Below are positions 22,850 through 32,526 of a stretch of 64,000 nucleotides of DNA, piece after piece (the stretch's first letter is position 1; each line of letters begins with the position of its first letter). The position numbers and the translations under genes were made by a program. A model generated the notes under the pieces. It was not told the DNA's origin, did no database searches, and worked only from the letters and a program-made list of their open reading frames with translations. This stretch comes from Leptobrachium leishanense (taxonomy: Eukaryota; Chordata; Amphibia; Anura; Megophryidae), in the NCBI GenBank assembly GCA_009667805.1, contig CM019065.1, positions 18,488,952 through 18,552,951 on the forward strand, written 5' to 3'.

Positions 22850-24051
22850 CCGATGCCAAAAGACTGTCATCCTGTCAAGCCCGGTGGTCGATGTTTTTGA
22901 GTCACTTCAATTACATAATCACCTATAAGCCCGGTAACAGAAATGCTAAGGCAGATGCGCTTTTCAGGCAGTTTGAGGTCACAGAACAGCAAGATAGACC
23001 AGTTGAGTCGATTGTTCCTCTGGAGAGAGTAGTGGCAGCTACTCATCTCACCCTTACTTCTACACTCCTTACTCGTATCCAAGCTATGCAAAGTACAGCT
23101 CCCCCTGAGACTCCTTCTGACAAGTTGTTTGTTCCTGACGCAGAAAGAAAGGAACTACTCTCATGTTATCATGCCTCCAGGCCAGCTGGTCATCCTGGTA
23201 TAAAAAGGACATTGTCAGCCCTTACACCGATGTACTGGTGGCCAGACATTGCCAAGGATGTGAGGGAATATGTACAGGCATGTGTGGTATGTGCACAATC
23301 CAAAGCCTCTACTCAATGTCCTGCAGGGCTATTGCAACCAGTAGCCATCCCTGACAAACCGTGGTCACAAATTTCTATGTATTTCCTAGTAGATTTGCCA
23401 CCTTCTGAAGGGCATACAGTGATTTTGACCATTCTTGATCGCTTTACTAAAATGGTTCATCTGGTTCCTCTCAACAAATTGCCAACATCTAAAGGTCTAG
23501 CCAACATATTTGCCAAAGAGGTATTCAGATTGCATGGTTTGCCTCATGAAATTGTCTCTGATCAAGGTCCCCAGTTCATTTCTAGATTTTGGCGAAATTT
23601 CTGTTCACAATTGGGCATTAAAGTATCATTTTCTTCTGCTTATCACCCACAGTCCAATGGAGCTGCCGAACGTGCTAATCAGTCTAGTGAGAACTACATT
23701 CGTAGCTTCTCTTCTCAAGGGCAGGATGATTGGGTTTCTTTACTTCCTTGGGCTGAATTTGCTCTGAACAGTAATCTGAATGCCTCGTCTGGTCACTCCC
23801 CGTTTTTTGTTGCCCATGGTTTCCAGCCTACCTTTTTGCCATCCCCTAGTGCTGACATTGGTCTTCCTGACTTGGACTCCTATGTTCAGTCTCTTCATAA
23901 AGTGTGGACTTTGGTACGTTCCAACCTCTGTCACGCTGCAGTCCAACAGAAGACCTATGCAGATAGGCATAGGCGGATGGGTCCTTCCTATGTTCCAGGC
24001 CAGAGAGTCTGGTTGGAAGTACAGGGGTTCGGTGGAGGCGCTCGTATCTAG
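22850..24051 (+). pseudogene. Chromovirus RNase H end and integrase
   Basis: Continues the pol frame after the hAT element: ADAKRLSSCQARWSMFLSHFNYIITYKPGNRNAKADALFRQ, then the integrase HHCC finger (H…HPGIKRT…CVVCAQSK) and catalytic core. The first Asp of the DDE triad is lost: ISMYFLVDLPPS where the family has ISMDF. The second (VSDQGPQF) and the Glu (NGAAERANQS) remain. Integration by this copy is not possible. The apparent stop at 24049 lies inside the hairpin insertion. Confidence 0.9.
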
Positions 24052-24423
24052 AGACGTTGGTATTAGGTGGTTGCTGCCAACTGGGAGATGGCACAGGCTC
24101 TCGAGAGGTTGTGCAGGTAGAATCAGGAAAAACAGTGGAAGTTCCTAGTGGCGCAGTAATTAGATGGTATAGCTCAGGTAGTGGCAGGGTTAATGGTGTG
24201 GACCAAAAATGTAAGGTGCAAATCACAGAGGATATAAAGTGCTAGTGCAATATCCCGAGTGTGCGAAACAGGGTTAAATACAGATGCAATACAATTAAAG
24301 TGCACGTGCAACTTTATATCCTCTGTGATTTGCACCTTACATTTATGGTCCACACCATTAACCCTGCCACTACCTGAGCTATACCATCTAATTACTGCGC
24401 CACTAGGAACTTCTACTGTTTTT
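24016..24423. mobile_element. 408-bp hairpin-forming insertion with 16-bp TSD
   Basis: Flanked by a perfect 16-bp duplication CCAGAGAGTCTGGTTG (24000-24015, 24424-24439). Removal rejoins [13 protein letters not shown] in frame. It contains two 112-bp inverted arms (24128-24239 and 24312-24423, two mismatches by eye) around a 72-bp loop, preceded by another 112 bp of unrelated sequence. The right arm ends in TTTTT next to the TSD. The TSD length suits LINE-type retroposition. A short TAGCTCAGGTAGTGG in the arm resembles a pol III A box, but no B box was confirmed. Family unknown to me. Confidence 0.8.
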
Positions 24424-24439
24424 CCAGAGAGTCTGGTTG

Positions 24440-24850
24440 TCTACCCGTAACATTAAGTTACGTGTGCCATCGCTGAAATTTGCTCCGCGGTACATTGGTC
24501 CATTCAAGGTCCTAAGACGTATCAACAAAGTCAGTTATGCGCTGGACCTACCTCGTACCCTCCGTATACCGAATACCTTTCACACCTCCTTGTTGAAGCC
24601 CCTTCTGTGCAATCGGTTCACCACTGTCATTCCTCGACCTCGTCCTGTACTGGTCCAGGGACAAGAAGAATTTGAGGTCCAGTCCAATTGTTGATTCCCG
24701 TCATTCCCGTGGTAGTCTTCAATATTTGGTGCACTGGAGAGGGTATGGCCCGGAGGAACGCTCATGGGTTCCGATTTCTGATCTCCATGCCCCCCGTCTG
24801 GTCCGTGCCTTTCACCGCTCTCATCCCACTGCCCCCGGGATCTCGGCACC
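24440..24850 (+). pseudogene. Chromovirus integrase C-terminus with chromodomain
   Basis: [28 protein letters not shown] is the GPY/F module, followed by [13 protein letters not shown] one-base shift near 24680 is followed by the chromodomain [19 protein letters not shown] then [15 protein letters not shown], expected to tether integration to chromatin marks (family knowledge). A polypurine tract (about 24863-24878, G-rich) precedes the 3' LTR. Confidence 0.9.
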
Positions 24851-24880
24851 CGGAGGTCGCTCGTGGAGGGGGGGGGGTAC

Positions 24881-25314
24881 TGTCATGCCTGCTGGTGCTC
24901 CTGCAGTGCAGCCTTCCCAACAGAGAGGGCGCCAGTCTCTGAATCAGGCCACTTTGAATGCCGCACCTGGTCAGGGATCTAGGCCTTTAAATATCAGTCA
25001 CTAACTCTGCTCTGGGCCCTGACGTGGTTATTTCTAGCCCTCAGCGCGTGTCTATAGCTTATGCATATTGGTTTTCTGGTTTGACTTCTGGCTTGTGTAT
25101 TGACTGTGTTTTCTGTGATTATCCCTTGGCATATGTTTATCTCGTGTACCGACCTCTGGCTTGTTATTACTACGATATCTCTCCTGTCCCTGATCTGTAC
25201 TTCTATGTATTTTAGATTAGTACCTGGCCATTCTAAGGACCAGCTTCTCAGTTTAGGGTTTTTTCTTGCCTTTCTGGGTTTTGTCTGCGTGCTGGGAGAC
25301 TCTATATCCTTACA
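24881..25314 (+). repeat. 3' LTR of the chromovirus
   Basis: 434 bp, TGTCATGCC…CCTTACA, matching 14426-14859; followed by TSD GTGAT (25315-25319). Confidence 0.93.
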
Positions 25315-25433
25315 GTGATAGTGTGTCTCCCGGTATCTCTTGTATTATGGGCTCTATATGTGATAGTGTGTCTCCTGGTATCACTTGTGTCATGGGCTCT
25401 GTATGTGATAGTTTGTGTCCCGTTATCTCTTGT
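25315..25433. repeat. 45-bp minisatellite, block 2, middle part
   Basis: Resumes exactly where 14411-14425 stopped (gtgat-agtgtgtctcccgg) and ends at the TSD CTTGT (25429-25433) of the solo LTR. Confidence 0.9.
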
Positions 25434-26139
25434 TGTGATGTGTGTCACTATAGACTTGGGGTGCATGGGCATGGAGATGGGTTTGGGGTGCAGGCCTGAG
25501 GTTCTTTATTATTTGCATTGCCCTCATGTGCAGAATATTTGTGTGAGCTATGATTATGCAAAAATGTTATTGTCTGGCCCTTGTGTACCTGTTATCTGTT
25601 GAAAGTATTAACATCGCAGTGTACTCTTTATCTCAAGAATGTGCTTATCTGTTTCTATTTGAATAGTTTGTAAATCTGCTGTCTGTAATCTGTTATCATA
25701 ATCCCCATTGCCTTGACTCGTTTAGATATGTTACATATGTTTGATTTCACTGTCTGTATGCAATGTAATAGATTTATGTTTTTCCGGCCTCATTAGAAAT
25801 GCTATGTAATGTTTAATTTAACTGTCTACCTAAATCTAATTAGGTTACACAAAAACCTCCCCTAGAAGATGCTGTGATTTTGTGCGTGTACATAACCCAT
25901 ATGTGACTATATAAATGTGTCTCTGATTAAAAGAGTTCCATTCTAACCCTGAAAGACCTCGGATCCACAGCCTCGTTTTATTTCTGGGGAATGCTAGCAG
26001 GCTCTACGTGTTTCAGTCCTTAAGCTTCGTCTAAGGACCGGAGGAAAGCCCTGGAGTCTGGCTGGGTAGAACACGGGGGTTCCTGCAAGGAAGCGGCAAT
26101 GGCAGATGTGACCCTGTCGGGGTACAGATATTTGTCACA
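25434..26139 (+). mobile_element. Solo LTR (706 bp)
   Basis: Begins TGTGA and ends TCACA (5-bp inverted termini, TG…CA), flanked by a perfect 5-bp TSD CTTGT (25429-25433, 26140-26144) inside the minisatellite. It has a TATA-like actatataaa (about 25906) and a nearby gattaaaag. The R/U5-like part has ggatccacagcctcg. There is no internal region, so LTR-LTR recombination is likely. ERV-like layout; family not assigned. Confidence 0.85.
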
Positions 26140-26985
26140 CTTGTGTTATGGGCTCTGTATGAGATAGTGTGTCTCCTGTTATCTCTTGTGTTATGGGCTC
26201 TTTATGTGATAGTTTGTCTCCTGTTATCTCTTGTGTTATGGGCTCTGTATGAGATAGTGTGTCTCCTGTTATCTCTTGTGTTATGGGCTCTTTATGTGAT
26301 AGTTTGTCTCCTGTTATCTCTTGTGTTATGGGCTATGTATGAGATAGTGTGTCTCCTGTTATCTCTTGTGTCATGGGCTCTGTATGAGATAGTGTGTCTC
26401 CTGTTATCTCTTGTGTTGTGGGCTGTGTGTGATATTGTGTCTCCTGGAATCTCTTGTTTTATGGACTGTGTGTGTGAGATATTGTATCTCCCGGTATTTC
26501 TTGTGTTATGGGCTTTGTTTGTGATGTGTGTGATATTGTGTCTCCTGGCATCTCTTGTGGTATGAGCTGTATGTGTGATATGTGTGTGTGCGCTATTGTG
26601 TCCTCTGGTATCTCTTATGTTATGGGCTGTGAGTGTGTGTCTCTGTATCTCCTGTTATGGATTCTGTTTGTGATATTGTGTCTCCTGGTATCTATTGTGT
26701 TATGGGCTGTGTGTGTGATAGTGTGCCCGGTGTCTCCTGTGTTATGGGCTCTGTATGTGAAAGTGTGTGTCCTGATATCTCTTGTGTTATGAGCTGTAGG
26801 TTTGATATTGTGTCTCCTGGTATCTCTTATGTTATGGGGTGTGTGTGTGTGTGTGTGATAGTGTGTTTCCCAGTATCTCTTATGTTATGGGCTGTGAGTG
26901 TGTGTGATAGTGTGTCTCCCGGTATCTCTTGTGTTATGGGCTGTGTGTGTGATAGTGTGTCTCCTAGTACCAGGTAGAACTCGAT
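26140..26985. repeat. 45-bp minisatellite, block 2, right part
   Basis: Left half homogeneous (alternating tgtatgagata and ttatgtgata variants, about 90-bp higher-order unit at 26140-26410). The right half is degenerate with tgtgtg expansions. It ends with tctcctagtaccaggtagaac, as block 1 does at 6225. Confidence 0.88.
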
Positions 26986-27180
26986 GCCTGGCTATTGGAA
27001 GATCGAATGGTTAGTGTTGGCGCTTTAGATGGTTGTGAGTTCCATGCCCATCTTGCAAGATCGTTAGCCCTCCTGGTGATAAAGTCTTCTCCGGGCTGGT
27101 GTCCAGGATGTGTAGCAGGTTTCAGGATTAAATCTTTCTGAACCATCCCAACTCATGAAACCCAACAGGTCAAAACTCAA
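26986..27180. repeat. Second copy of the minisatellite spacer
   Basis: Matches 6240-6610 apart from the 20-bp tandem expansion, present there in about nine units and here in about one. It ends cccaacaggtcaaaac. Confidence 0.85.
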
Positions 27181-28870
27181 AACATTATGGTTACGTGGGT
27201 AAGGGTCATTTTGGAAATCCATTTTGCTTTGCTGTCAGAAATTTATCATGGCAGGTGGGACGTATCTGATCCATTTCATGGCGCAACATTCACCGGCCTG
27301 AAACGGTACCTTATGGAACAGCCTACACTACAGAGAGCAAGTGACCTCTGTGTCTTCTGGACCTTCTTGTTGATGCTGGTAGAGTCTTGGTGTTTTACAA
27401 CAAAGAACAACAAAACATGGTCATGTCCATTTGAAGTAAGTAAAAGGTAGTCGTGGTCCTGTGTCAGGTCAACGGGCAAAGGCCACCTTGCAGAGGCTAT
27501 ATGGTACAGCAGGCAGAATAAGAACTGCAGTTCAGGTTATTTATTATGCAGGTCACAGGGCATAAAGCAGTAAAAATATTTAGCAAGAACAGGGCAGGAA
27601 CAGGTTATCTGGAGACATGATGGGCAACACAGGAACACGTGAGAACTCACACAAGGCAGGTTACACAGCACAATGGAACATGAAGGGACTCTCAGGAACA
27701 CATTGAAGCTTGGTAGACAGGAGCACACAGCACTCAAGGCACTTCCAGTGGTTGACTGACTATTCGGGTACTGCCCGAGGGCCCTGGTCTAGGAGGGGGT
27801 CCCAGAAGGGTCCCTCTAAGACTTGGTCGGGCCTGCCCCATGCTGGCAATGAGCTCCTGAATTTGGAAGTCAGGCGGAGGACCCCTTTGCATGCCAGAAC
27901 CCCACAATGAAGGGCCCCAACTCTTGTCAGTTACCCCTGGACACACCATGAACTGGGATGCAGAAGCACTGGTCCACGGGGGGCAACACCCTTAAAAGGG
28001 AGGACCATAATGAAAGTCCTGGCAATACCTGTGGCCTCCTATAGAAGGAACATAACAAAATACAGGCCCAGATTATATGCTGGCTTTCAGGTGGCCATGG
28101 CATGAATGGAGCTGATATTTAACAGAGATGAAAAGAACAGGGTTTAGGTTTTTAAAGAACTGGCCTGAGCACGGGTCTCCTTCTCTGTGCCCCGGGGCAT
28201 GGCTTGTGACAAAGGTTGATGCATAGATGATAGCAAGCACAATCAATTACATGTGGAAGGTTGGAGTCAACCTTGAGCATGTAAGCAGCCAGATTGAAGC
28301 CACAGTCCTGGGTGGGACTAGTTCGAGCTCATGTTACGTGTGATATTGGCATGAGGACTATGGGTAATAAATATATATGGCTTCTACAAGAGGACGGGGA
28401 TCGTATTGCCAATGATTTAGCAGGCCAGTTTTATCTACGTTGAAAGTTACATATCACAAAAATTGGTTCCTTGGGTATACCGACTTCGCTTTTGGCCAAG
28501 TGGATGGTCACTGCCCACGGCCTGGCCACTTGGGTCACCACCTTGTGCAGATGACTTAAAGGTTTCAATCCGAGTCTAACCCTGAATGCACCAAAGAGTT
28601 GGTTCCTTGAGTTACCAAATAACTAGTCGGATAGGGACTCATAAGCTGAGTGTGTCACAGTATTTTTCACTAACACAATATGTGGCAAGATTAATTTTCC
28701 ATCTAAAAATCACTATCATTAGGTTCCACTGGCATGCCCACAGCGTAAGAGATGGCAGAGAGCGTAAGAGCCCTCCTCTCTCCTGGCAGGAGCCTGGCTG
28801 CACATGGCACTGAGCTGCTCGATGACCATCCATGTGTGATACCCAAAAAGTAGAAACAGGAACGCTCACC
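27181..28870. other. Unassigned 1.7 kb
   Basis: No recognised gene. An 87-codon frame at 27187-27450 has no domain and overlaps a minus-strand frame. Text around 27520-27720 (ttatttattatgcaggtcac) resembles the 3' part of an LTR read in reverse, but no partner repeat or TSD was found. Confidence 0.3.
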
Positions 28871-28872
28871 TG

Positions 28873-28955
28873 GGCGCCTCCATGCGATATTATTATTATC
28901 ATCATTTATACAGCGCCAAAAGTTTCCGCAGCGCTTTACAATAACCAAAGAGAAC
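28873..28955 (-). repeat. Retroposon tail (ggcgctnTATAAAT type)
   Basis: Reverse complement reads gcgctgcggaaacttttggc then gctgtataaatgatgataa and a triplet tail. The same tail appears at 37640-37725 (+), 53110-53170 (-) and 54094-54125 (+). It looks like the 3' end of a 5'-truncated SINE/LINE family common in frogs. Confidence 0.65.
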
Positions 28956-28969
28956 AAGTTACAGATTGT

Positions 28970-29684
28970 AACGGAGCGACTGTACCCTAACTGAGTACCT
29001 CCGTCAGCAGGCTCTCTCCCCTTTACACAGTTGCCACCGTCACGGGAGAACCTTCCCTAACAGCCCAGCCAAACTTTAACTGCAGCTGAAAGAAGGATGC
29101 ACACCGCTGAAATTCAAAAGCAGACTGTTTATTCACACAAACACACAGCTACACAGTCAAGGAACAACCCCCTTCATGAATACAGATAACATCAACAGGT
29201 CAAATAACTGCACACAGTGAATGAGACTTCAAACAATGGACAATGGGACCTCCTGGGAGGAGGAGGGGGAACTCAGGTTAAACAAAGGAATATATTCTAT
29301 TAGAGAGAATTACACTATACAGGCAGGATAGTAATACAGAGGTCTACGCTATACAGAGAGGGGTTAGATCAGGGGTCTGCAAACTGCGGCTCTGAAGCTG
29401 CATACAGCTCTCTCATCACCCTGCTGCGGCTCCCAGGCAGACGCTCCTGCTAGGGCGCAGCCGTCCCCGACCCGGAGTTTCCCCAGACTCCGCCAGCCAC
29501 TGTGTCTGTCTGATCCATCACCATTATCAGGCTGCGTGCTTGCTCTGGGGCGCAGCGTGATGGAAGGCACCGGCTCACGTTGGCTGTCCAAAAGAGAGTG
29601 AGGGGAGTGGGGATAACCCCGCCTCCTTCGCATGATGGACAGTCACCGCACACCAGAAATGAAGAGGATGATGGAAACAAGGTA
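28970..29684. other. Unassigned; LTR-like block and one hAT-like end
   Basis: 28970-29360 starts tgtaacggagcgactg and contains a reverse-strand AATAAA; possibly an LTR in minus orientation, unpaired. At 29372 caggggtctgcaaactgcgg looks like a hAT-type terminus, but the opposite end is not found here. No gene. Confidence 0.3.
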
Positions 29685-29885
29685 CTTGGGGGGACCTGGG
29701 GGATTATTAATTAATCCCCCAGGCCCCCCCATTATAAATGTATACGTGGGGGACCTGGAGATTATTAATTAATTAATACATGGGGGGACCTGGGGGATTA
29801 TTAATTAATACATGGGGGATTATTAACACATGGGGGTTATTAATTAATACATGGGGGACCTGGGGGATTATTAACCCCCCTGACG
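29685..29885. repeat. Degenerate tandem repeat (ggggacctgggggattatta / attaatacat)
   Basis: About 30-bp units; the array resumes at 30205-30351 and again at 37554-37600. It was therefore split by the fold-back element and by the 7.2-kb hAT-type element. Confidence 0.75.
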
Positions 29886-29895
29886 GTTTTCCCCA

Positions 29896-30190
29896 AGTGT
29901 GGCTCGGGGTTAATTTTTTGTACCGAAAGCGGTATCCCCGAGCCACACTTGGGCTGCATACTTACATGTCCTGCGCTCCCTCGCTGACCTCCGCATTCTC
30001 CTCCAGCCGATCGCGACGTCACACTACCTGGTTACCTTCTCGCGAGGAGTGAACCAGGAAGTGTGATGTTGCGATCGGCTGGAGTGTGACTGTGGGGGAC
30101 AGCGAGGGAGCGCAGGACATGTAAGTATCCAGCCCGAGTGTGGCTCGGGGATACCACTTTCAGCATTGAAAGTTAACCCCGAGCCACACT
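29896..30190. mobile_element. Fold-back element / MITE with about 145-bp arms
   Basis: The outer ends agtgtggctcggggttaa and its exact complement at the right end continue into arms of about 145 bp around a short centre. Each arm also contains a smaller hairpin (gtgtggctcgggg…ccccgagccacac). No clear TSD. Non-coding. Confidence 0.7.
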
Positions 30191-30963
30191 GTTACCGCTA
30201 GGGGGCCGGACTAATTGTACAGATTCTGACATCTAAAATGCCAGAATCAGACCACCAGGGAGATTAATACATGGGGGGCCTGGGGGGGATTATTAATTTA
30301 TACATGGGGGAATCTGGGAAGCATTATACATGGGGGGCTGGGGGTTATTATTAGGGATGAGCCAAACACCCCCGTGTTCGGTTCGCATTCGAACTCGAAC
30401 AATTTCAAAAGTTCGAGTTCGAACGCGAACACGAACCGAACTCAAGTCAATGGGACTCGAAAGTTCGATTTTTAGACTGCCCTCCAAGATATTTGCCATA
30501 AAAGGCGTATGGGGGTCCGGGTAGTGCCCTGGGGGACAGGAAACAAGAACAAAAAGTTTAAAAAAATACATTTTTAAAGGAACAGTGAGGTTCCCATAAA
30601 ATAAGGGTTAAAAATAAAAACGAAAAATTCCTTCAAATATCGTGCCTAGGAGGTCCCCATAATCTGCCCGTGAAGTGGCGAATTTGTAGGATGTATAGAA
30701 ACATCGCCATCAGAGACCCACACACGACACCTAGCCACCCTTAAGGGGTTAAAATGCTCAGGGACTGGCTACTATCCTGTTAGATGAGGGAATGTATTAT
30801 ATGTATAAAGCAAGGTATATATGACAATGGATAGTCAGAGACTCTAGGGACTCAGCTTGTACGCTTTATGATATACATTTTCACGTTGTGTTGTGTTACT
30901 AATGCAGAAGCAGCAAGCCCTTCCACCACGCTTGCACCAAAACTATAGATCTAAGACAATAAT

Positions 30964-31194
30964 AATTACTAAATTTTCCTATTACCATAACGGAAAGTTA
31001 GAATTTTAATAATGACTCGGAGGCGAGTATTAGCTTCTCTTTCTAACATTTAATCCACAGCAGTAAGAGAAAAAATTGAACAAGTGAAAAAAACTAACAT
31101 AACTTCCCCTTAATCCCTCCGTCCAGTCCACAATCCCCTGCGGTCCAAGTCTATGTATGGGCCTGAACCCGGAAATGCGTCCTCTTTCTTGCTG
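30964..31194. repeat. Left inverted terminal repeat of DIRS
   Basis: The inner about 170 bp is the reverse complement of 36345-36515. The outer about 75 bp (aattactaaattttcctatt to gactcggaggcgagtatt) is unique to this end and recurs inverted in the internal complementary region. Confidence 0.88.
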
Positions 31195-31566
31195 CGAAAA
31201 CAGGATGTAGAACTGGAGTAGTAAATCCAACAGGTATGAAGAAAGGATCCGACGTAGAAGGACAGATAGTCAATACAGGAAACGAAGGATCGTAGAGGAC
31301 CAGCTGTGAGAATACTGTGTTTGAATCCAATCAGGTGGCTGAAAAACAGAGCAGAAAACACGGACCAGGGATTAGATAGAGTCCCGTTACTGGCAATCGA
31401 AGGCCGGATTTCGGACAGGATAAACAGAACATTAATTGATAAACAATCTGTTTATTATGTCAAAACAATATCCGTTATATAAAAGAAAACAGTACATCGT
31501 TTTTTATTGTAAATTTTATTTATTATATATACACAAAATAGAACGTAAGGGAGGGTGAGGAGGGAA

Positions 31567-31668
31567 ATACTCGCCTCCGAGTCATTATTAAAATTCTAAC
31601 TTTCCGTTATGGTAATAGGAAAATTTAGTAATTTTAAGTCATTGACTCGGAGGCCTCCTATTTGCTAG
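31567..31668. repeat. DIRS internal complementary region
   Basis: Reads as complement of the left extreme (tactcgcctccgagtcatta to aaatttagtaatt) fused to complement of the right extreme (taagtcattgactcggaggc). It is the template for circle closure in the DIRS model. Confidence 0.88.
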
Positions 31669-31669
31669 T

Positions 31670-32526
31670 TCAAAGTTCGTCTAGAATCAGAGTAGACCAA
31701 TGCGATAAAGGTTTCAAATAGAATGTACGTAACGTGGATTCTCGGGACCAATCTGCGGCCCGCATCAAATCCTCTAAACGACAACCCAACAGCAAAGCGG
31801 ACGAAGCCATAGCACTCCTAGCAGAGTGTGCCCCAAAACAAGAAACGTCAATACCTGCTTCCGACATAAGCCAACGCATCCATCGGGCTAAGGATGCAGA
31901 TGATACTGGGTTATGAGGAGCCCTAATTGACAAAAACAGCGGAGATACACCACTAGGTCGAAATTGACTCGTACGAGATTCATATTCTTGCAAACATAGT
32001 ATCGGGCAAATAAACGGATGATCCGTCAAATATGGATAAAATACAGAGGTGATAGAAGTTTTTGTGCGTCGTACAATATCAAACGTAACCCCGTCTGGAC
32101 CAAAATAACGTGATGGGATATCTAAAGCTCGTACATCGCTCACTCTTTTACATGAAAAAAGGCAGAATAACATTAATAATTTCACTGACAATTGTCGAAT
32201 GGAGAGGACCTCATTAGATTGCCAACCGGACAAAAAACATAGAATAATAGAAACGTCCCAGGTAGAGGTATAACGAGGCAAATAGAAACGTCCCAGGTAG
32301 AGGTATAACGAGGCACCGGCGTACGAGATAAACGAATGGCCCTTAACAAGCGGCAAACCAGTGGATGACGGCCTAAAGGAATGCCATGAAAACCTACATG
32401 TGAAGCAGAGACAGCCGATCTCATCACATTTATCGTACGATATGCCCGACCGTCATGAAACAATTCCGTAAGGAAATCTAAGAAATAGTTTACAGGGGCT
32501 GAAAAGGGATCCAGCTGTCTTTCCAC
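31670..32526 (-). pseudogene. DIRS tyrosine recombinase
   Basis: The N-terminal arm (NYFLDFLTELFHDGRAYRTI…RLLRAIRLSRTPVPRYTSTWDVS) is followed by the catalytic domain: LFSCKRVSDVRALDI with the first Arg, then FGAHSARSAMAS (H-x-x-R) and RAADWSRESTLRTFY (catalytic Tyr near the end at about 31720). A 35-bp exact tandem duplication (period between 32248 and 32283) shifts the frame between the two halves. The product would cut and rejoin circular element DNA. Confidence 0.88.

Larger units (their letters stand above)
14426..25314 (+). mobile_element. Sushi-type chromovirus (Ty3/gypsy with chromodomain), complete boundaries
   Basis: LTRs of 434 bp each (14426-14859, 24881-25314), TGTCATGCC…CCTTACA, with a perfect 5-bp TSD GTGAT (14421-14425, 25315-25319) from the minisatellite. 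Contents in order: self-priming PBS, gag, protease, RT, RNase H, integrase, chromodomain, polypurine tract. It is interrupted by a hAT element (17408-22841) and a 408-bp hairpin insertion (24016-24423). By hand the LTRs differ at about ten positions, so it is fairly young. Inactive: frameshifts, an RNase H deletion, and catalytic Asp lost in both RT and integrase. Confidence 0.95.

Noticed and set aside
24016..24423. Hairpin insertion as a tRNA-derived SINE
   Set aside because: An A-box-like string exists, but I could not find a matching B box at proper distance nor a tRNA fold.
27187..27450. 87-codon frame as a host gene
   Set aside because: No recognisable domain, opposite-strand frame equally open, surrounded by repeats.
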